Assembly (NCBI GenBank): GCA_913054445.1
Contig: CAJXIK010000056.1
Coordinates: 1-9,706, forward strand
Origin: an uncultured Bermanella sp.
GTDB lineage: Bacteria > Pseudomonadota > Gammaproteobacteria > Pseudomonadales > Oceanobacteraceae
Direction: 5' to 3'
Length of the DNA: 9,706 nt
Position numbers and translations under genes: made by a program
Shown: piece after piece, positions 6,661-9,706 of the stretch
Layout: every line of letters starts with the position of its first letter
Numbering within the stretch: the first letter of the stretch is position 1
The notes under the pieces: model-generated
What the model was told of the DNA's origin: nothing
Databases searched by the model: none
Seen by the model: the letters and a program-made list of their open reading frames with translations, nothing else

Positions 6661-6689
6661 TTGCAAGAAACGGGTTCAACAGGGATAAT
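6661..6689 (+). promoter_or_regulatory. Sigma-70 promoter of lapA-lapB-pyrF
   Basis: TTGCAA (6661-6666) and GATAAT (6684-6689) are spaced exactly 17 bp apart, matching 4/6 and 5/6 consensus bases. Transcription would begin near 6696, giving a leader of about 42 bases that contains a run of eight T (6701-6708). This is the only good promoter candidate between xni and lapA. A small AGGG/CCCT pairing at 6681-6695 before the T-run could instead be a poor terminator for the exporter-xni unit. Confidence 0.5.
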
Positions 6690-6737
6690 TCCCCTCATTG
6701 TTTTTTTTGTCTGCACACGGAATCGTTAGGAGTGTTC

Positions 6738-7019
6738 ATGGGGTGGATTAAGTCCTTTATCAGTTTAAGTCTGTCGTTGATGATCCTAGTCGTGGGGGTG
6801 GTGATTAATTTACGCAACCCAGAACTTGTGGAGCTAGACATAGTGCTATGGCGCAGCGCGGAATATTCTCTGGGTTTGTTGCTGGTGGCCGCCCTGTTTG
6901 TGGGTTGCTTGCTGGGCATTATTGCCAACAGCCTGTGGCTGTGGCAGCTGAAGCGTCAGCGTAATAAGCTGAAAAAACAATTGGCGAGCGCCGTGCAGCG
7001 TTGCGAACAGCTGCAATAA
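6738..7019 (+). CDS. lapA: LapA (lipopolysaccharide assembly protein A, YciS/DUF1049)
   Basis: LapA is a small inner-membrane partner of LapB. In E. coli the pair controls lipopolysaccharide synthesis by influencing FtsH-dependent degradation of LpxC. The 93-residue product (E. coli 102) has two hydrophobic helices, about residues 5-24 and 42-68. The family motif NLRNPELVELDIVLWR lies between them, and a basic coiled-coil-like tail (QLKRQRNKLKKQL) faces the cytoplasm. The ATG at 6738 is preceded by TTAGGAG with seven bases of spacing. The frame is open back to 6636, but that extension lacks a ribosome binding site and is not conserved in type. The stop overlaps the lapB start by one base (TAATG). 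Confidence 0.92.
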   Translation: MGWIKSFISLSLSLMILVVGVVINLRNPELVELDIVLWRSAEYSLGLLLVAALFVGCLLGIIANSLWLWQLKRQRNKLKKQLASAVQRCEQLQ

Positions 7020-8215
7020 TGCCGCCCTTTGATCTTCACATGTTACTGCTCTTGGTGGTGGCCGTGGCGTGCGGTTGGCTGCTGGGCCGTTTCGATGGGC
7101 GTAAAAAGATCAGTAGCACCCCGTTCCCGAGCATGGATATGTTTGCCAACGATGGCCCCTCGGAAACCATGCTGGCTATTTTGGATATGGCCAAAGGCCA
7201 AGAGGCGGTAGAGCTGCAATTAAATTTGGGGGCCTTCTACCGGCGTCGGGGCGAACTGGACAAGGCTATCTCTATTCATCAAAGCCTGTTTGCTCGCCCA
7301 GACTTGGATAAAAATATCGCGGCGCAAGTGCAGTTGGCCCTCGCCTCGGATTATCTCAATGCGGGCCTGTTCGATCGTGCCGAGCGTTTATTACTGGCGT
7401 TGTTGCAGGGGCATTCGAATCTTAAGCATTCGAGCCTTAAGATAAAGGTGCTCAATAAGCTAGTGACCCTCTACGAGGAAGAACAGGACTGGCAAAAAAT
7501 ACTGGACTTAGCCGCCGATAGAAAGGCTCTGAGGGGCAGTAAATCGGTGGCCTATGCCTGTTGTGAACTGGCCGAGGCGGCCATGAAAAACAGCCGCTGG
7601 CGTGAGGCGAGCAACCTAATAACGCGGGCCCTGAAATGGGACAACAAGTGTATTCGGGCGCTCATCTTAGCGGCTCGTATGGCGGAACTAGAGGGCTTTC
7701 CGCAAAAAATACTGGCCTCCTTGCAAGAGGTGTTGCAATACCAGCCCAGCCTGTTGCATCAAGTATTGCCGCAACTTAAAAGCTTGTTGGTCGCTAGGCA
7801 TCGCCCCCAAGAGCTAGAAAAAATACTCGAGCAATTGTGGTATGACGCGCCCATGCCTTTGACCCTGCACAGTTATGCCCAGCATTTGGCCGAGCACCAT
7901 ACGCACGATGCGGCCATCTCGCAATTAACCTCTGCCATCGCTCAGGTGCCGACCATGGAGGGTTTTAGCTTGTTACTAGATGAGCTAATCCACAAGGGGG
8001 AGCCTGTGCCCATTAGTTTTTTGCAGGGCTTAAAAGAGACACTCGAACAACTGGCTGCTGGCACAGACGATCATCACTGTCGCCAGTGCGGTTTTGCAGC
8101 AGATAAGCACTACTGGCGTTGCCCTAGCTGTAAGCAATGGGAGAGTTTTATGCCGAACTTGGCGTCTAAGGCGGCCAAACCCAAAGATAAAGTAAGGATC
8201 AATCATGCAAAATAA
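7019..8215 (+). CDS. lapB: LapB (YciM), lipopolysaccharide assembly protein B
   Basis: LapB is an inner-membrane-anchored TPR protein that adjusts LpxC turnover, coordinating LPS with phospholipid synthesis. The 398-residue product (E. coli 389) has one N-terminal membrane helix (about 7-23, ending GWLLGRFDGRK). TPR repeats run through most of the body, from LQLNLGAFYRRRGELDKAI onward. A C-terminal rubredoxin-like zinc/iron knuckle carries C354, C357, C368 and C371 (CRQCGF and CPSCKQW). The ATG at 7019 shares a base with the lapA stop. An ATG six codons earlier lies inside lapA and is less likely. The 3' end overlaps pyrF by 11 bp. Divergence from E. coli is notable in the middle repeats, but the domain order is intact. 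Confidence 0.94.
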   Translation: MPPFDLHMLLLLVVAVACGWLLGRFDGRKKISSTPFPSMDMFANDGPSETMLAILDMAKGQEAVELQLNLGAFYRRRGELDKAISIHQSLFARPDLDKNIAAQVQLALASDYLNAGLFDRAERLLLALLQGHSNLKHSSLKIKVLNKLVTLYEEEQDWQKILDLAADRKALRGSKSVAYACCELAEAAMKNSRWREASNLITRALKWDNKCIRALILAARMAELEGFPQKILASLQEVLQYQPSLLHQVLPQLKSLLVARHRPQELEKILEQLWYDAPMPLTLHSYAQHLAEHHTHDAAISQLTSAIAQVPTMEGFSLLLDELIHKGEPVPISFLQGLKETLEQLAAGTDDHHCRQCGFAADKHYWRCPSCKQWESFMPNLASKAAKPKDKVRINHAK

Positions 8216-8897
8216 CCCCATTGTCGTGGCATTGGATTTTGATAATAAAAAGCAGACCCTAGAGCTGGTATCGCGTCTCGATCCACAGCGTTGTCGCTTA
8301 AAGGTGGGCAAAGAGCTGTTTACTAGCGAGGGTCCACAGCTGGTTGAGGCCCTGCAAAATAAAGATTTTGAGGTGTTCTTGGACCTGAAGTTCCACGACA
8401 TTCCTAATACCACCGCCAAGGCGGTGGCCACGGCCGCCAAGATGGGGGTGTGGATGGTGAATGTCCATGCCAGCGGTGGCCAGCGCATGATGGCGGCGGC
8501 TCAAGAGGCTCTGGCAAATTTTCAGCAAAAACCCCTGTTGATTGCCGTGACCGTGTTAACCAGTATGGAGCAGTCCGACCTAGCGGGCATAGGTTTAGAT
8601 GTTACGCCGCAGATGCAGGTGGAGCGTCTGGCCAAGCTTGCGCAAAACAGTGGGTTGGACGGAGTGGTGTGCTCGGCTCAGGAGGCTGGTAGCTTAAAGG
8701 CTTTGTGTGGCAGTGATTTTAAGTTGGTGACACCGGGCATTCGCCCAAGCTTTGCGGCTCAAGGGGATCAGCGTCGCATCATGACACCTAGGCAGGCCGT
8801 TGACGCTGGTGTCGATTATATGGTGATAGGGCGTCCCATCACTCAGGCTCAGGACCCCATCGAGGCGTTGCAGCTCATAGAGCAAGAAATAGCATAA
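8205..8897 (+). CDS. pyrF: Orotidine 5'-phosphate decarboxylase
   Basis: PyrF catalyses the last step of UMP synthesis, decarboxylating OMP in the cytoplasm as a homodimer. The 230-residue product fits the short bacterial class. The substrate-binding aspartate D11 (VVALDFDN) and K33 are present, followed by the catalytic motif LDLKFHDIPNT with D60, K62 and D65. Near the C-terminus, VTPGIRP and MVIGRPITQAQDP form the phosphate-binding end. The ATG at 8205 lies within the end of lapB, and AAGGA seven bases upstream is also inside lapB. This overlap makes co-translation with lapB very likely. The lapA-lapB-pyrF order is common in gammaproteobacteria. Confidence 0.97.
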   Translation: MQNNPIVVALDFDNKKQTLELVSRLDPQRCRLKVGKELFTSEGPQLVEALQNKDFEVFLDLKFHDIPNTTAKAVATAAKMGVWMVNVHASGGQRMMAAAQEALANFQQKPLLIAVTVLTSMEQSDLAGIGLDVTPQMQVERLAKLAQNSGLDGVVCSAQEAGSLKALCGSDFKLVTPGIRPSFAAQGDQRRIMTPRQAVDAGVDYMVIGRPITQAQDPIEALQLIEQEIA

Positions 8898-8909
8898 CGC
8901 TTACAATAC

Positions 8910-8929
8910 CTGTGGTTGAATGCCCACGG
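8910..8929 (+). terminator. Weak hairpin after pyrF
   Basis: CTGTGG (8910-8915) and CCACGG (8924-8929) can form a six-pair stem, including one wobble, around an eight-base loop. It is followed by CTTATTT, not a solid T-run. It may attenuate read-through from the lapA operon into comEA, but the structure is marginal. Confidence 0.3.
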
Positions 8930-8943
8930 CTTATTTAGGCTTG

Positions 8944-8972
8944 CCTTGTTATGGTCAAATTTCATAACAAGG
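8944..8972. promoter_or_regulatory. Perfect 10-bp inverted repeat covering the comEA ribosome binding site
   Basis: CCTTGTTATG (8944-8953) and CATAACAAGG (8963-8972) are exact reverse complements with a nine-base spacer. The right arm contains AAGG of the AAGGA Shine-Dalgarno (8969-8973) for the gene starting at 8981. In an mRNA beginning upstream of 8944 the hairpin would hide that site. Alternatively, TTGCCT (8941-8946) and CATAAC (8963-8968), 16 bp apart, could be a promoter with the repeat as its operator. The repeat is certain; which role it plays is not. Confidence 0.55.
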
Positions 8973-8980
8973 ATGATATT

Positions 8981-9310
8981 ATGTTAAAACTAAAATCCCT
9001 AGCGCTGGCCTTGGCCATGCTGGTAAGTTTTGTAAGTTGGGCAGAGCAGGCCAAGCCAGTAGAGCCCGTCGATATGACGGCGCAGCCTTCAATGTCGGTG
9101 CAAGAAATGGAAGTCAGCATCGACATCAATAGTGCCGATGCCAAGCAGCTATCTCAGTTGAGTAATATCGGCCTCAAGAAAGCCCAGAAGATTATCGAGT
9201 ATCGCACCCTTCACGGGCAGTTTACCTCTATCGATGAATTGCAAAAGGTGAAGGGCATCGGCAAGGCCATCGTTGAAAAGAACCGTTTACGCATGGTGGC
9301 GGCTCAATAG
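8981..9310 (+). CDS. comEA: ComEA-type helix-hairpin-helix DNA-binding protein, exported
   Basis: This is a 109-residue protein with a signal peptide (basic start MLKLK, hydrophobic core 6-19, likely cut after SWA at 19-21). A proline-rich linker follows, then a C-terminal pair of helix-hairpin-helix motifs at about 48-108: IDINSADAKQLSQLSNIG, YRTLHGQFTSIDELQKVKGIGKAI. In naturally competent bacteria ComEA binds incoming DNA in the periplasm and ratchets it through the outer membrane. Short forms like this one (compare E. coli YbaV) are also widespread in bacteria not known to be competent, so a role in uptake is an inference. The ATG at 8981 has AAGGA seven bases upstream. An in-frame ATG at 8951 has no such site and would put charged residues ahead of the signal peptide. 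The gene appears to form its own short unit, ending at a strong terminator. Confidence 0.88.
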   Translation: MLKLKSLALALAMLVSFVSWAEQAKPVEPVDMTAQPSMSVQEMEVSIDINSADAKQLSQLSNIGLKKAQKIIEYRTLHGQFTSIDELQKVKGIGKAIVEKNRLRMVAAQ

Positions 9311-9332
9311 GTCTCGCCAATGTGTTTACATT

Positions 9333-9355
9333 AACCCGGCCCTGTGCCGGGTTTT
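9333..9355 (+). terminator. Rho-independent terminator of comEA
   Basis: AACCCGGC (9333-9340), loop CCTGT and GCCGGGTT (9346-9353) form a perfect 8-bp GC-rich stem running into TTTT. It starts 22 bases after the comEA stop. This is the clearest terminator in the window. Confidence 0.9.
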
Positions 9356-9363
9356 GTGCGAAT

Positions 9364-9395
9364 AGGGCTGGGCTTTTTAATCGCCCTCTCTTTTT
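9364..9395 (+). terminator. Possible second terminator hairpin
   Basis: AGGGC (9364-9368) pairs with GCCCT (9383-9387) around a 14-base loop, followed by CTCTTTTT. It lies directly after the strong comEA terminator. It could act as a backup that insulates the tRNA promoter, but the stem is short and the loop large. Confidence 0.3.
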
Positions 9396-9414
9396 AAAAT
9401 GATCCCTTCAATAA

Positions 9415-9437
9415 ATCTGTATAGATAACATACAGAT
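9415..9437. repeat. 8-bp inverted repeat upstream of the tRNA promoter
   Basis: ATCTGTAT (9415-9422) and ATACAGAT (9430-9437) are perfect reverse complements with a seven-base spacer (AGATAAC). The form resembles a dimeric regulator site. It lies about 46 bp upstream of the -35 of the tRNA promoter. The CTGT...ACAG spacing is 11, not 8, so it is not a LexA box. No protein can be assigned. Confidence 0.45.
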
Positions 9438-9482
9438 GCCGCTAAGTGCTTGCGCCGTATGAAAAAAACTTCATTTAAAGGT

Positions 9483-9510
9483 TTGACACCAGAGCTAAAC
9501 TCTATAAAAT
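9483..9510 (+). promoter_or_regulatory. Sigma-70 promoter of the tRNA-Val/tRNA-Asp operon
   Basis: TTGACA (9483-9488) is a perfect -35, and TAAAAT (9505-9510) is a -10 at 16-bp spacing within TATAAAAT. Upstream, the A/T-rich stretch around 9461-9479 (a run of seven A, then TTCATTT) resembles an UP element. Downstream, GCGGCCCTCGC between the -10 and the start is a GC-rich discriminator, typical of stable-RNA promoters under stringent (ppGpp) control. Transcription should begin near 9517, about 14 bases before tRNA-Val. Confidence 0.82.
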
Positions 9511-9530
9511 GCGGCCCTCGCTTGAGGCAA

Positions 9531-9606
9531 GGGTGATTAGCTCAGCTGGGAGAGCACCTCCCTTACAAGGAGGGGGTCGGCGGTTCGATCCCGTCATCAC
9601 CCACCA
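9531..9606 (+). tRNA. tRNA-Val (UAC)
   Basis: This is a complete 76-base tRNA with encoded CCA. The acceptor arms GGGTGAT and ATCACCC pair perfectly, and the discriminator base is A followed by CCA (9604-9606). The D-loop AGCTCAGCTGGGAGAGC and T-loop GGTTCGATCC are canonical. The anticodon loop CTTACAA gives anticodon TAC at 9564-9566, which reads GUA and, when modified, other valine codons. It is the first gene of a tRNA cluster. Confidence 0.98.
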
Positions 9607-9651
9607 AACGTTCTGTGACAAGATGTTTGAGTAGCTTTAAGCGAATGTAGA

Positions 9652-9706
9652 GGATTGGTAGTTCAGTTGGTTAGAATGCCGGCCTGTCACGCCGGAGGTC
9701 GCGAGT
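9652..9706 (+). tRNA. tRNA-Asp (GUC), cut at the window edge
   Basis: This is the first 55 bases of a tRNA, starting with acceptor arm GGATTGG, then TA and the D-arm GTTCAGTTGGTTAGAAT. The anticodon stem GCCGG/CCGGA-side and loop CTGTCAC give anticodon GTC at 9686-9688, reading aspartate codons. The T-arm begins at GCGAGT and the 3' half lies beyond the window. It is 45 bases downstream of tRNA-Val with no intervening promoter seen, so the two are probably co-transcribed. Confidence 0.95.

Noticed and set aside
6636..6737. 34-residue N-terminal extension of LapA
   Set aside because: The extension spans the promoter and the T-run. TTAGGAG and the family's normal length both point to 6738.
8030..8488. 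152-residue minus-strand reading frame over the lapB-pyrF junction
   Set aside because: It is antisense to two conserved genes, including the catalytic region of pyrF; its composition is typical of a shadow frame.
9417..9435. Possible second LexA box (CTGT...ACAG)
   Set aside because: The half-sites are separated by 11 bases; LexA in gammaproteobacteria needs CTGT-N8-ACAG.

Overview
The window is a stretch of ordinary gammaproteobacterial chromosome. The evidence is RNase T, a MotY-type flagellar protein, the exonuclease-IX homologue Xni, the lapA-lapB-pyrF block and a tRNA-Val/tRNA-Asp pair. MotY implies a sodium-driven, probably polar flagellum, so a marine or aquatic relative of the Vibrionales, Alteromonadales, Aeromonadales or Oceanospirillales is likely. 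I cannot name a genus. I see no transposase, integrase, phage gene, CRISPR array or other sign of a mobile island.

Layout. The first 75 bases are the end of a plus-strand gene whose identity I cannot establish. It converges on a minus-strand operon (976 to 114) encoding the two halves of a split YeeE/YedE sulfur-compound transporter. A long, perfect AT-rich palindrome (1048-1083) lies upstream of that operon and looks like the operator of a persulfide-sensing ArsR-family repressor. RNase T (rnt, minus) and motY (plus) are divergent, and the gap between them holds a perfect sigma-28 -10 element for motY. Next come dinB behind a near-consensus LexA box, an Atm1-type ABC exporter, and xni, whose start codon directly abuts the exporter stop codon.

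From 6661 a promoter leads into lapA-lapB-pyrF, with 1-bp and 11-bp gene overlaps that indicate co-transcription and translational coupling. LapA and LapB are inner-membrane proteins that control lipopolysaccharide synthesis (through LpxC proteolysis in E. coli), and PyrF makes UMP. The ihfB gene that usually precedes lapA is absent, and xni sits there instead. A small exported helix-hairpin-helix protein (ComEA type) follows, with an inverted repeat covering its ribosome binding site and a strong terminator after it. The window ends with a good sigma-70 promoter, a complete tRNA-Val(UAC), and a tRNA-Asp(GUC) cut by the window edge.

No undescribed multi-gene system is evident. The points most worth a second look are regulatory: the YeeE operator, the comEA hairpin, the sigma-28 site at motY, an orphan palindrome at 9415-9437, and the gene order around lapA. 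All start choices, motifs and repeats were read by eye, and family assignments come from remembered sequence motifs, not from a database search.
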